Assembly (NCBI RefSeq): GCF_003151255.1
Contig: NZ_CP029481.1
Location: forward strand, 124,001 to 188,000
Length of the DNA stretch: 64,000 nt
Reading direction: 5' to 3'
DNA from: Microvirga sp. 17 mud 1-3
GTDB taxonomy: Bacteria; Pseudomonadota; Alphaproteobacteria; Rhizobiales; Beijerinckiaceae
Shown: positions 27,357 through 35,534 of the stretch, piece after piece
Layout: each line of letters opens with the position of its first letter
How positions within the stretch are numbered: the first letter of the stretch is position 1
Notes under the pieces: model-generated
Told to the model about the DNA's origin: nothing
Seen by the model: the letters and a program-made list of their open reading frames with translations, nothing else
The model's database searches: none
Made by a program: the position numbers and the translations under genes

Positions 27357-27375
27357 GCGACTCCCCGCGCCTCCA

Positions 27376-27915
27376 TCAGTGAGTGGCGGCCTTTGGCGCC
27401 AACAGCTTCAGGCCTGGCGCCGGGTGCTTGTAGTCGTCGGCGCTCTTGCCCTCCGCCGGGATTTCGATCCAGCGATCGGCTTTTCCACCTTCGCATTCCT
27501 GCACGACCGGAAAATAAAGCATGGTGTCGGGCCGGAGGCCATTCGTCAGATAAGCTCGGAAGACGAACTCGTCATAGTGCTCGTCGGCTAGGTTCCCGGT
27601 CCAGACGATCTCACGTACGCCCTCCGACATGCCGGTACCGTAGTAATCGTACGCCTTGTCAAAGGCGCCCTTCACGGTTTCCAGGGTCCAGCCGGATTTC
27701 GGCATGGGCTTCACGGCGATCACGCCGTCCGGAATGCGCACCCGCAGCTTGAGGGTCGGTGCACCCTCGCAACCATGGCCGACACGCAGGACAGCCTTGT
27801 AGGTGGAGCCGACAGGGGCCTGCTGGGTCTCGAGGGTGGTGTGGGCGGAGGCCGGGGCGGCCATAGCAAGGAGAGCGCAGGCAGCAAGCGCCCCGCGAAG
27901 AGGATTCAAGGTCAT
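27376..27915 (-). CDS. YcnI family copper-binding protein (DUF1775)
   Basis: Periplasmic protein of 179 residues. After the signal peptide, the mature protein begins HTTLETQQAPVGSTYKAVLRVGHGCEG; the first His and a distal Trp (KSGWTLETVKG) form the known copper-binding site of YcnI/DUF1775. AGGAC precedes the ATG at 27915. It lies 19 bases upstream of the CopC-CopD gene in the same direction and forms a copper acquisition module with it. Confidence 0.9.
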   Translation of the reverse strand: MTLNPLRGALAACALLAMAAPASAHTTLETQQAPVGSTYKAVLRVGHGCEGAPTLKLRVRIPDGVIAVKPMPKSGWTLETVKGAFDKAYDYYGTGMSEGVREIVWTGNLADEHYDEFVFRAYLTNGLRPDTMLYFPVVQECEGGKADRWIEIPAEGKSADDYKHPAPGLKLLAPKAATH

Positions 27916-27955
27916 GATGTTGTCCTGTGTGTTCGAGAAACGAATAAATCGAAGC

Positions 27956-28348
27956 TCAAACCGGCATGGGCGGTGCCCGCGCCCCAACAGGACGAAAGAG
28001 AGAAATGCGCGGCTGAACCGGATTGGCGCGCACCTCGAAGACGAGCGCGACAGCCTCAGGCTGGGGAAGGCACGCATCGACGGAAACTGCGGGCGGGCCC
28101 GGCAGGCCCGGACAGAGGCTGAGGATGCAGCATGGGGCCTTGTGGGCCGCGCTCTCCTTAGGCTGGTCCGTTCCGTGCCCGGCCATCGCATGGCCATGTT
28201 GGGCATGGATCCCGCCGGCGCTCGGTTCGGCGGTGGGCATGCGCCCCGCGCCAAGGGCCATCATGGCCACATGGAGCACGAGCGCGAGAATCGACGCGAC
28301 GGCGGTCGCCTTTCTGATTCCCCATGCCTCGTGCCGCATCCAGCTCAT
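27956..28348 (-). CDS. Small Cys/His-rich protein (DUF2946-like)
   Basis: A 130-residue protein with one N-terminal helix (about residues 14-34), a His-rich stretch GGIHAQHGHAMAGHGTDQP and cysteines in APCCILSLCPG. This layout resembles DUF2946/YcnI-associated proteins thought to bind copper. Its ATG overlaps the stop of the upstream membrane gene (ATGA), so the two are coupled; ycnI begins 40 bases downstream. The copper role is inferred from composition and neighbours. Confidence 0.65.
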   Translation of the reverse strand: MSWMRHEAWGIRKATAVASILALVLHVAMMALGAGRMPTAEPSAGGIHAQHGHAMAGHGTDQPKESAAHKAPCCILSLCPGLPGPPAVSVDACLPQPEAVALVFEVRANPVQPRISLFRPVGARAPPMPV

Positions 28349-29538
28349 TTTGCGCTTTCCGGACCCATGTTCGAAGCGGCCCGCAGAGACGTCCCGTGGC
28401 GCAATCCCGCATCGCGACGGAGTGTCCGGGCGCGCCAGGATACCCATACCAGACTTCCGGCGAAGGCGGCCAGCGCCAGCAAGGTCAGACCACCGCTGAC
28501 CTTCCGTCCCATGTCCCATTCACCCAGCCCTGCGCCGATTCTCAGGGCCACAGATGCGTGCAGCAGGACCAGGGGCGCATAGAGGACGGGTGCATAACGC
28601 AACCGGATCCGTGCCACGGCCGGCAGGATGATGAGCGCATGGCCGAATACCATGGAGAGGACGAAGCCGATCAGCACTGCGTGCAGGGCGATGTCGTATG
28701 CGAAGCTGCTTTCGCCGGGCGGAAGCGCCATCAGGGTCAGCCCGGCGAGGCCGAGCCACCCATAGCCCGCCAGCATGCAGGCTGCCATGAAGCGGGTCTG
28801 CCCGTCCCGACGGATGTTCCGGCGCGCGATGTCGTAACGCAGGAGCCAGAGGGCCGTCACGATCAGGGCGATGCCGAACAGGATAGCGCCATTCTCGGTC
28901 ATGAGGCCGTTCTGTGCCCCCATGGCGAGCAGGCCGATGGCGAACAGGAAGGAGGGTTCGCTCCCGCGCCCTTGGATGGCGACGCGGCTGAGTTCCAGGC
29001 GCTCGCCTGCAATCGTCAGAATGAGGAAGGTCAGCCACCAGCCTGCCGCATCGTAAACCGGATGTCCCATCAGCCAGATCGCGCTGCCCGCGAGCCAGGC
29101 CAAGGCGCCGAACAGGAGGGCGCCGGTGAACACGGCAGGCTGCCGGATGGTGATCAAGAGCGAACTGATCGCCAGCATTGCGGCCGCAACCGCATAGGCG
29201 CCGGCTCCCAGAGCCGTCGGCGCGCCGCTGAGCAGGAGCAGGGTTCCGAGCCCCGAAAACGCTGGGGCCGCATAGCTCCACCCTCGGCCGAGCGCAACAG
29301 CGCGCTCCAGGCCGATCAGGGTTCCGAACAGGCCGCCGATCATGAGAGGGCCATGGAGCGCGGCCAGGGACGAGCCATGCGGCAGGGACCAGCCGAGGCG
29401 CCACAGTGCTCCCCATGTTCCGGCTACCAGGGCCAGCAATCCGAGCATTAGGAACAGAAGGCGAAGACCCGTCGAGCTTCCGACCGAGCGGGCAGGGGCG
29501 GTCTCATGGACCAGGGACATGGATGATCCGGCGGACAT
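28345..29538 (-). CDS. Multi-pass membrane protein, NnrS-like
   Basis: A 397-residue protein with about eleven to twelve helices. Features shared with NnrS-type proteins include LHGPLMIGGLFGTLIGLERAVAL, conserved histidines in HAVLIGFVLSMVFGHALIILP, and the helical layout. I consider it a distant NnrS relative or a sister family. It heads an operon with the Cys/His protein, ycnI and CopC-CopD. The ATG at 29538 has an AGGA site; a symmetric NnrR-like box lies about 200 bases upstream. Confidence 0.65.
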   Translation of the reverse strand: MSAGSSMSLVHETAPARSVGSSTGLRLLFLMLGLLALVAGTWGALWRLGWSLPHGSSLAALHGPLMIGGLFGTLIGLERAVALGRGWSYAAPAFSGLGTLLLLSGAPTALGAGAYAVAAAMLAISSLLITIRQPAVFTGALLFGALAWLAGSAIWLMGHPVYDAAGWWLTFLILTIAGERLELSRVAIQGRGSEPSFLFAIGLLAMGAQNGLMTENGAILFGIALIVTALWLLRYDIARRNIRRDGQTRFMAACMLAGYGWLGLAGLTLMALPPGESSFAYDIALHAVLIGFVLSMVFGHALIILPAVARIRLRYAPVLYAPLVLLHASVALRIGAGLGEWDMGRKVSGGLTLLALAAFAGSLVWVSWRARTLRRDAGLRHGTSLRAASNMGPESAK

Positions 29539-29740
29539 CAGTATTCCTGCGTATCGTCTGAATGACCCGATAGGAGAGTCTGACGGGAGCCGCCCGATCC
29601 ATACGGTCGAAGAGGGTTACTCCGGCGACCGACAAGCCTCCAAAGGATTGGCCCGCTGCGACGGACGTAAAGGCCTGAACACGTCTCATGGAAGCCTCAT
29701 AGGTATGGTGAAGTCATGCCCCATTGCCCGGCCCGTCTCT

Positions 29741-29754
29741 TTGCGCCTGCGCAA
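29741..29754. promoter_or_regulatory. Symmetric NnrR-like box
   Basis: TTGCGCCTGCGCAA is a near-perfect dyad with both TTGCGC and GCGCAA halves. It lies about 200 bases upstream of the NnrS-like/copper operon on the minus strand and could also drive a short plus-strand transcript. Confidence 0.65.
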
Positions 29755-29980
29755 ATGGAGTTGAGAATCTCCCGGAAGGCGTCAGCGCTCGTCTCGAGCA
29801 ATGCAACAGAGATGCGTTCTTTCGCGCAACGGCTGAGCGAGACGGATTGCGGGCCGCCACGTTCTGTCGCGGCTCGCAAACTTGACAGGGCACCGGCCCT
29901 GGCCGAGAGTGAGGACGTCATGCCTAAGACCGTTGCCATATCGACTTTTCGCACAGGCCGTCTGAAGACGGGATCCTGAG

Positions 29981-30008
29981 CCCCGGACGGACTTGTTCCG
30001 GTCCGGGG
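29981..30008 (+). other. GC-rich hairpin
   Basis: CCCCGGAC (29981-29988) pairs with GTCCGGGG (30001-30008), with an inner GGA/TCC. It has no following T-run, so its termination activity is uncertain. Confidence 0.4.
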
Positions 30009-30146
30009 GTGGACGGCACGAGCGCGGACTCGCCTGCTGCAATCTCTGGTGTCGAATGAACGAACGAGAGTCCTGGCGGGTTTTCCTGCAGTCAGCTTCG
30101 CAATGTTGGGACGGCGTGCTCATCCGAGCCGCTGATAGGTGAGGTC

Positions 30147-30332
30147 ATGTCAGTCATTCTCCTCGGTGTTTTTGTCGTCTTGACGATCGTGCAGCTCATC
30201 TTCTGGCACGCGATCGGAACGGCCATCGGCTTTTCCGCATGGCTCGGCCTCGCGACCCTGAGCTTCGGTTTCGCGCTCATCTGTGCCGTCTATGTCGCCC
30301 TGATGCACGAGAGCGGCAAACGGGCACCATAA
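30147..30332 (+). CDS. Small two-helix membrane protein
   Basis: A 61-residue hydrophobic protein: helix one about residues 2-22 (LLGVFVVLTIVQLIFWHAIG), helix two about 28-52, and a short basic tail HESGKRAP. GGTGAGG lies just upstream of the ATG. I do not recognise a family. It stands between the denitrification island and the ribosome hibernation gene. Confidence 0.55.
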   Translation: MSVILLGVFVVLTIVQLIFWHAIGTAIGFSAWLGLATLSFGFALICAVYVALMHESGKRAP

Positions 30333-30469
30333 AAGCCGCCTCTTCCTGATTTCGAGCAACGACGGAAGGAACGGGACAGCTGTGGCTGTCCCGGCCCGAC
30401 GACGCGCGCCATCGAGGCCGCCGCAACTTCGTGGCGGCCGGGCTGCGAGCCTTTGGGAGTTTACAAAAA

Positions 30470-30643
30470 ATGAGAAGAAACGACCGTCGGACGGTCTGTA
30501 AGACATGCCAGCGCACGCTGCCGAGGGCGGCAGCGCAATGCCCGTGGTGTTCCTATCGAACGACCACCACAAGGCTTCAGGGTGCGCGTCGCACGGAAAT
30601 TGCCAAACCAGAGTTTCGGCCGCCCGACGGCCCCGTTGTCTGA
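30470..30643 (+). CDS. Small zinc-ribbon-like protein
   Basis: A 57-residue basic protein with two CxxC pairs, VCKTCQRTLP and QCPWCSYRT, arranged as a zinc ribbon. GGGAG lies about eleven bases before the ATG. It lies 88 bases upstream of the hpf gene and may be cotranscribed with it. No family name can be assigned. Confidence 0.5.
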   Translation: MRRNDRRTVCKTCQRTLPRAAAQCPWCSYRTTTTRLQGARRTEIAKPEFRPPDGPVV

Positions 30644-30731
30644 CGGGTATCAGCCGCGCGCATCCAAGGCCGCATTCTGCGCGCACGTCCCCTTTCCAAC
30701 CTACCTGCACATCTACGAAGGAGTTATACCT

Positions 30732-31106
30732 ATGCCGCCGAACAGCCTGCACTCGTCCATCGTCGTCAAGGGTCATCAGATCGATCTGGGCGAAGCCCTG
30801 CCGGAGCACGTCCGCGAGAAGCTCTCGCAGGCTGCAGAGAAGTCCTTCGGAGGTCTCAAGCATGCTGCCGTCGGCTTCAGCCGTGACGGGCTGACCTACC
30901 GTTGCACGATCAATGCACAGGTCGGAAACCTCAAGGTGATTATCGGCGAAGCCCCTGCCGGGGACTGCTACCGTGCCTTCGACGTTGCACTCGCAAGGGT
31001 TGTCGAACAGGTTCAGCGTCGCAGGGAGCGGCTGAAACGGAATCGGCCAGGTCGTATCGCCGGCGGTTCGCACCCGGCCGGAATGGATGCGGTCAGCGTC
31101 CAGTAG
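30732..31106 (+). CDS. hpf: Ribosome hibernation promoting factor, short form (S30AE/RaiA)
   Basis: A 124-residue protein of the S30AE family, which binds the ribosomal A/P-site region of 30S in resting or stressed cells. It shows the family layout: SSIVVKGHQIDLGEALPEHVREKL, AAVGFSRDGLTYRCTINAQV, then AFDVALARVVEQVQRRRERLKRN, ending with a basic segment. It lacks the long-form C-terminal dimerisation domain. AGGAG precedes the ATG at 30732. Neighbouring stress genes agree with a stationary-phase role. Confidence 0.85.
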   Translation: MPPNSLHSSIVVKGHQIDLGEALPEHVREKLSQAAEKSFGGLKHAAVGFSRDGLTYRCTINAQVGNLKVIIGEAPAGDCYRAFDVALARVVEQVQRRRERLKRNRPGRIAGGSHPAGMDAVSVQ

Positions 31107-31293
31107 CGAGAGCGATACGCTCGCGTGATCCCAGGCGCCCGTTTCGATATTCCGACGGCGCCTTTCTGATCGGCGGCGGAGGCCGCCGATTTTTCATCGT
31201 TGCGCAGTCCGTAACGGCCTCCTGTCATCGGGCACAAGAGGTATCGATACGGCCGGTCGTGGCGTTGCTCCAGCTTTGGCTGAGGGAATCGAA

Positions 31294-32106
31294 TTGGAAA
31301 ATTTGAACGATAGAGGAAAGCATCTGGGTGCATCGCACGCAGCCCTGCCTCCACCGGCCGGGATTCTCGCGCATATGGACCGCAGCTCCTTTTCGCGACT
31401 TGCCGGTTCGGATTCGGAGGCTGGATTCTACGGAGCTTTGCCCCCCGATGCGAGGCGCGCCGCGACTCTCGTCAGGCTCGATGCGAACCAGACTCTTTTC
31501 ACCGAGGGGGAGGAGCGCCGCTCTGTCTTCATTCTTACGACAGGAATGCTCCGGGCCCTGACGACCCTGCTCGACGGCCGCAGGCAGATCACCGATTTCG
31601 TCCTGCCGGGCGATCTCCTGTGCCTGGCTGACGACGACGTTCATTCACATTGTTCCGAGGCGGTCACTCCGTCGGAGCTCATCGCGATCCCGGTGAGGGA
31701 TTTGGACCGGGCAGTGCAGCAATATCCTGCCCTTGCGCGGAGGGTGCACGAAATGACCCGGAACGCGCTGCGAAAGGCCCGCGAGCGGCAGATCCTTCTC
31801 GGGTGTCTCACGGCTTCCGAGAAGGTCGCATCCTTTCTGCTGATCGTATCGCGCCACGCCATTGCCAATGGTCTTCCTGGCAATCTCCTGCACCTTCCCA
31901 TGACGCGCTCCGATATCGCAGACTATCTCGGCCTGACGGTCGAGACGGTCAGTCGTGCACTGACGGGGCTGAAAAAGCAGGGCCTCATCCGCCTGACGGC
32001 CCCTCAGGTGATCGATCTCGTCGATGAGGATGGCCTTGCTCGGAACGCCGCGCTGCCGAGCGTGGCGCGACGGCTCGTCTGGCCACCAGCCATGCCGGCG
32101 TGCTGA
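31294..32106 (+). CDS. Crp/Fnr-family regulator, FixK-like
   Basis: Transcription factor of about 270 residues with a cyclic-nucleotide-type N-terminal domain and a C-terminal winged helix whose recognition helix reads YLGLTVETVSRALTGLKKQG. The Glu-x-x-Ser-Arg triad is that of FNR/FixK, which recognises TTGAT half-sites such as the one before hemN. The FNR N-terminal cysteine cluster is missing, so it is unlikely to sense oxygen through Fe-S; FixK-type regulators are usually controlled by FixL-FixJ. The start is uncertain: the TTG at 31294 has GAGGG seven bases upstream; a TTG at 31276 and an ATG at 31375 are alternatives. Confidence 0.8.
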   Translation: MENLNDRGKHLGASHAALPPPAGILAHMDRSSFSRLAGSDSEAGFYGALPPDARRAATLVRLDANQTLFTEGEERRSVFILTTGMLRALTTLLDGRRQITDFVLPGDLLCLADDDVHSHCSEAVTPSELIAIPVRDLDRAVQQYPALARRVHEMTRNALRKARERQILLGCLTASEKVASFLLIVSRHAIANGLPGNLLHLPMTRSDIADYLGLTVETVSRALTGLKKQGLIRLTAPQVIDLVDEDGLARNAALPSVARRLVWPPAMPAC

Positions 32107-32110
32107 AGTC

Positions 32111-32533
32111 TCATGGCTCCGCATATCCCGTAGCGCGCAGTTTCAAGGCACCGGCCCGCGGGTCCTGCGTAAAGAAGAGTCCGCCTTTCCGGGAGGAATG
32201 TCCCGGAATGTAGTCGAGAACGACCCGGCTGGTCTCGCTCGCGTCATGTCCTGCGGAGATCGTTCCCTCGATCTCCACTTGCGCAGCGGCCCCGCCGCTG
32301 ACATTCCGTGCGCGGAAGAGGACCCGATAGCCGCCATCGGTTCTGGTTGTATTCTCGGCTTCGACGATGATCGTGGGCGGCATCGTCGCTCCATGGAAAG
32401 CCTGCCAGGCGATGACGCCGAACATCCCGAGGACTAGCAGGAGCCCAATTCCCGATGCGGTCCATTCAAGCCAGGGCACCGTGTTGTCCGCCGTTGCCGA
32501 ATGTGGGTCGCCGTTCTTCCGGTCGCGGCTCAT
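32111..32533 (-). CDS. TIGR02588 family protein
   Basis: A 140-residue protein with one membrane helix (about residues 24-44, SGIGLLLVLGMFGVIAWQAF) and an extracytoplasmic beta-rich domain. It matches the TIGR02588 family, which is always found beside TIGR02587 membrane proteins. Function unknown. The ATG at 32533 has a GAGGG site and lies seven bases after the TIGR02587 stop. Confidence 0.8.
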   Translation of the reverse strand: MSRDRKNGDPHSATADNTVPWLEWTASGIGLLLVLGMFGVIAWQAFHGATMPPTIIVEAENTTRTDGGYRVLFRARNVSGGAAAQVEIEGTISAGHDASETSRVVLDYIPGHSSRKGGLFFTQDPRAGALKLRATGYAEP

Positions 32534-32540
32534 CGCGCCC

Positions 32541-33386
32541 TCATATAACAAGCCGCGCCGTTGCGGCGCCGAGGGATGCCGGGAAGCCGAGAACTGTCAG
32601 CATGTTGGCAATCTCGCTCAGTGCCACGCCGTCCGTCCTGCCGAAGGTCCAGAGCACATAGAGGCTGACCAGAAGGACGATTCCATAGCCGGCAAGGGTG
32701 AAATGCAGGAAAGTCGACAGAAATGTGCCGCCCTCGGGTCGGATTTCCTGGCCCGAAAAGCCCACTGTGTAGACGAAGGTGTGCAGGAGAACTATGGAGA
32801 GTGCGCCAAGCAACAGGGCGTGCCAGGGCGTCATTTGGAAGGCTATCAGGATAACCTCCTCGGTCGGCGCCACGTTGAAGGCGAGAAACAGCGCGCCGGC
32901 CAGCATGAGAAAAAGCTCTCCGCCGTAGCCTGACTCCCGCTTGCGCTCCTCCTCGGCGTCCATGTCCTGTTCTGCGCCGAGCTGCTTGCGCCCGAGCATG
33001 GCGCCGATGCTGGCTGGCACGCTCTGGAGCGCGATACGGCCGACGACCTCGCTCCAGGACATGTCGAAGGTCACCACGGCGAGGAGCACCAGGAGCACGG
33101 CCGACGTAATCACGCCGACCCCGAACGCGGCCAGGGCATCCATCGTGTCTTCCTTGAGGCTGAAAGTCTTCTCGAAGCCAGAGAAGTAGGAGAGGCCCAC
33201 GAGCACGGCGACGTTAAATCCCATGAGCAGGAGAAGGCGCCCGCGCTCCATGGCAAAGCCGAGCCACCACATCTCCATCGTCATCAGGAGCGGAACTCCG
33301 AAGATGATGGCGCCGCCGAAAGCGCGTGCCAAGCCGACGGCGTAGCGTTCGCTGGTCACGGACCCCCGCCCTTTCGCATCGCTCAC
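32541..33386 (-). CDS. TIGR02587 family integral membrane protein
   Basis: A 281-residue protein with about seven helices and the segments GGAIIFGVPLLMTMEMWWLGF, SWSEVVGRIALQSVPASIGAML and NVAPTEEVILIA characteristic of TIGR02587. Function unknown. It starts with GTG overlapping the stop of an Rnk-like gene by four bases and is followed by its TIGR02588 partner, so three genes form one operon. Confidence 0.82.
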   Translation of the reverse strand: MSDAKGRGSVTSERYAVGLARAFGGAIIFGVPLLMTMEMWWLGFAMERGRLLLLMGFNVAVLVGLSYFSGFEKTFSLKEDTMDALAAFGVGVITSAVLLVLLAVVTFDMSWSEVVGRIALQSVPASIGAMLGRKQLGAEQDMDAEEERKRESGYGGELFLMLAGALFLAFNVAPTEEVILIAFQMTPWHALLLGALSIVLLHTFVYTVGFSGQEIRPEGGTFLSTFLHFTLAGYGIVLLVSLYVLWTFGRTDGVALSEIANMLTVLGFPASLGAATARLVI

Positions 33387-33910
33387 CCTCCTTCAGGCTC
33401 CAACGCTCTTCGGTTCTCCGAGCTTGGCCGCATGGGGAACACGCTATTCGGTTGCAAGTTCCCGGCTGGGCGCTGTTCCATCGCGGCATCTGCTGCACGA
33501 CGGATGAAGCCTGCCTGTTCGGGCTGATGGACGACGCTGATGACCCGAAGCGTACGCCAAGCACCCGTCGCGCTCTGCCATCGGGCTGCCTGGCCCTCGG
33601 CGAGGCCGATCAGCGCCGCTCCCAGAGGCGACAGTACCGAGATCCGGCCGACATCCGCATCCTCTTCACCTGGATAGACGAGGGTAGCACGGCGGATCTG
33701 GTCGATAACCCCGTCGCGGAAATCGAAGACGGAATGCATGGAGATCACATTCGGCGGGAGGTCCGTCGGGCAGACGACTTGCGCGCGTCCGAGCTCTTCC
33801 GCGAGGATTTTTGCCGACGGGGGAACCCGGCGGATCCGCATGCCCGCGGCGGCGATTCGACGAAGCCGGTCGTGATTGGCGGAAGATACCGTCAGGGGCA
33901 TGTCGGACAT
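33383..33910 (-). CDS. Rnk/GreA C-terminal domain protein, paralogue 1
   Basis: A 175-residue protein of the Rnk (nucleoside diphosphate kinase regulator) type: a short N-terminal helical part and a GreA/GreB C-terminal FKBP-like domain with the signature SVLSPLGAALIGLAEGQAA. Members bind RNA polymerase's secondary channel. The C-terminal 35 residues are an unusual tail. It is the first gene of an operon with TIGR02587 and TIGR02588. One of five related genes within 7 kb. Confidence 0.82.
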   Translation of the reverse strand: MSDMPLTVSSANHDRLRRIAAAGMRIRRVPPSAKILAEELGRAQVVCPTDLPPNVISMHSVFDFRDGVIDQIRRATLVYPGEEDADVGRISVLSPLGAALIGLAEGQAARWQSATGAWRTLRVISVVHQPEQAGFIRRAADAAMEQRPAGNLQPNSVFPMRPSSENRRALEPEGG

Positions 33911-34435
33911 GAGATCTCATCCTCAAAATAGACATCGACACCCGGGCGCGGAGAGCATCCGGATGGACGATTTCAATGGTTGGAAATTCAAATAAGCCGG
34001 CTACCGATGGGCGGTGCCGCGCGCTTGATGCTCCCGAATGCAGGGCAGATGCACTGCATTCGGGCTCACAAGCCTGAAAACGGGCAAGTCGTTCTGGCGA
34101 TCAAAAAAATGGTCTGTATAGGCCTAAGCATGGCCTTTCAAACATAGGTTGAGAAAACGGCAAGTCAAGGAAGCCTCTCTCGGTAGACTGAGACGCCGAC
34201 CGGGAGGGCATACTCTTAAGGATAGCCTCTTGCGGAACTCGAACTTACCTTGGGGCCGAGCGTTGCCGTAATGACATGGATGTGAGACCTTTCAGCGTAC
34301 GCTGGTTTGGACCGATCTTCTTGAGATGGGCATGCAAGTCTGTGGTGGACGTCCGCAACCTCGGGTCGCCAGTCCATGTCTTTCCCAGGCATTCCGCAAG
34401 CGTGAGGCGGCCCAGGGTTCGGGCCGATATCGGCG
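33911..34435. other. 525-bp intergenic region with a strong hairpin
   Basis: No gene is recognised. Base composition is less GC-rich than the flanks. It contains a perfect 11-bp stem, CCCGAATGCAG/CTGCATTCGGG, at 34033-34064 with a ten-base loop. It probably holds the promoters of the Rnk operon and the PTS IIA-like gene. Confidence 0.5.
34033..34064. other. Perfect 11-bp stem-loop
   Basis: The arms at 34033-34043 and 34054-34064 are exactly complementary. No T-run follows on either strand within ten bases, so it is not a standard terminator; it could be an RNA structure or a protein-binding palindrome. Confidence 0.55.
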
Positions 34436-35020
34436 ATGGCATTTATTAAGATCCTGTCTCTGATCACTCCCGCGCGCGTCATTCCGCATCTGCGGGCGCG
34501 AGATGTGCAGCAGGCGGTCTGCGAGCTGACGCGAGTGGCGGCGGCGGAAGCGATGCTCGATCACGACATGCTTCAGCATGCAGTGTTGAGCCATGGCAGA
34601 TCCTCGACCTTCGGCTTTGGGCGCGGCGTTGCTGTTCCGCACGCGGCGATCTCGGGCCTGCGGCGTCCTGCCGGCGTATTCGCGCTCCTGTCGCCGAGCC
34701 AGGATTTCGGAGCGGCGGACGGGCTGCCGGCCGATCTGGCCTTTCTTCTTTTGAGCCCTGAGGGTGACCCTTCGACGCATCTGAGAACGCTGGCCCAGGT
34801 CGTGCGCCGCCTGCGCGACCGCGACGTTGCGGCGCGCCTCAGGTCTGCAAAAGGCGCTGAGGCCATCCATGCCGTGCTGACAAGTGATGCCTGGCGCGAA
34901 ACCGGCCCCGCCCCGGAACTGCAGCTTACCGAAATGGCGCGTGATGTGGCTCCCCGAGGAGTGTCCGCCAGCGATTTGACAAACGGGACAATGTGTAGGA
35001 GCCTTGAGCCATTATGTTGA
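34436..35020 (+). CDS. PTS IIA (PtsN/fructose type) domain protein
   Basis: A 194-residue protein with the PTS EIIA type 2 fold and the phosphorylatable His69 in GRGVAVPHAAI. PtsN-like proteins regulate potassium, nitrogen and stress responses rather than transport sugars. The C-terminal 35 residues extend past the domain. No EIIB/EIIC partner is nearby, so a regulatory role is likelier. The ATG at 34436 lacks an obvious ribosome site. Confidence 0.8.
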   Translation: MAFIKILSLITPARVIPHLRARDVQQAVCELTRVAAAEAMLDHDMLQHAVLSHGRSSTFGFGRGVAVPHAAISGLRRPAGVFALLSPSQDFGAADGLPADLAFLLLSPEGDPSTHLRTLAQVVRRLRDRDVAARLRSAKGAEAIHAVLTSDAWRETGPAPELQLTEMARDVAPRGVSASDLTNGTMCRSLEPLC

Positions 35021-35328
35021 GCTTCGCACAATACCATCGCGGCCTGCATCGGGCGGGCAACCTCATCGCGGGCAAGTAGCCCCGGGCTCAACGCGCATCT
35101 GCGCTCCGGGCTCGGGGTGCACGACTTCACTGACATTCCCGGACATCGTGTGAGGTCGGATGCAAGGCATCCGGTGCGATGGCATGCTTTACGGTCTTCA
35201 TCGAGCTTTCGCGCCGTACGGCGCAGGAGACGCGTTCCGCGGACAGTCATGCCGTACCCGAACCTGTACGCCGATCTCTAAACCATAGATGAGCTCCGCA
35301 CCATGTGCGGATCAGAGGAGACCGTGTC
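35021..35328. other. Intergenic region, nothing firm
   Basis: No gene is recognised. A short GCGCA-TC-TGCGC hairpin lies near 35095-35107. The promoter of the small acidic gene at 35329 is presumably here. Confidence 0.4.
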
Positions 35329-35496
35329 ATGCGCCAGTCCCCGAAAGAGCCACCGGTACAGCCGGATTTGCAGGAAGCAGATCAGCCGGACGGTAAAGTC
35401 GTCCGGCTGATGCCGCGACGGAGACCTGAATCGGAGCGAATTCCCGATCCGTCCGACGACGATGACGACGATGATCCAGGCCCGACCGCAGCGTAA
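35329..35496 (+). CDS. Small proline-rich acidic-tailed protein
   Basis: A 55-residue protein with a Pro/Gln-rich start (MRQSPKEPPVQP), a basic middle (MPRRRPESER) and a run of seven aspartates near the end. It is predicted to be disordered. GAGGAG precedes the ATG, and it lies 38 bases upstream of the Rnk-like gene. No family recognised. Confidence 0.5.
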   Translation: MRQSPKEPPVQPDLQEADQPDGKVVRLMPRRRPESERIPDPSDDDDDDDPGPTAA

Positions 35497-35534
35497 TTGC
35501 GGCGGCGCCTACAACAGACCAGGAGACCTGAGAG

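Larger units (their letters stand above)
29539..30146. other. Intergenic region with one NnrR-like box and a hairpin
   Basis: No convincing full-length gene is seen here. The box at 29741-29754 is followed on the plus strand by a possible short peptide frame (ATG at 29920 with GTGAGGAC upstream, 19 residues ending LKTGS) and a hairpin at 29981-30008. The 18 bases 29962-29979 match the 3' end of speE (37445-37462) at 17 positions. A small RNA or leader peptide is possible. Confidence 0.4.
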
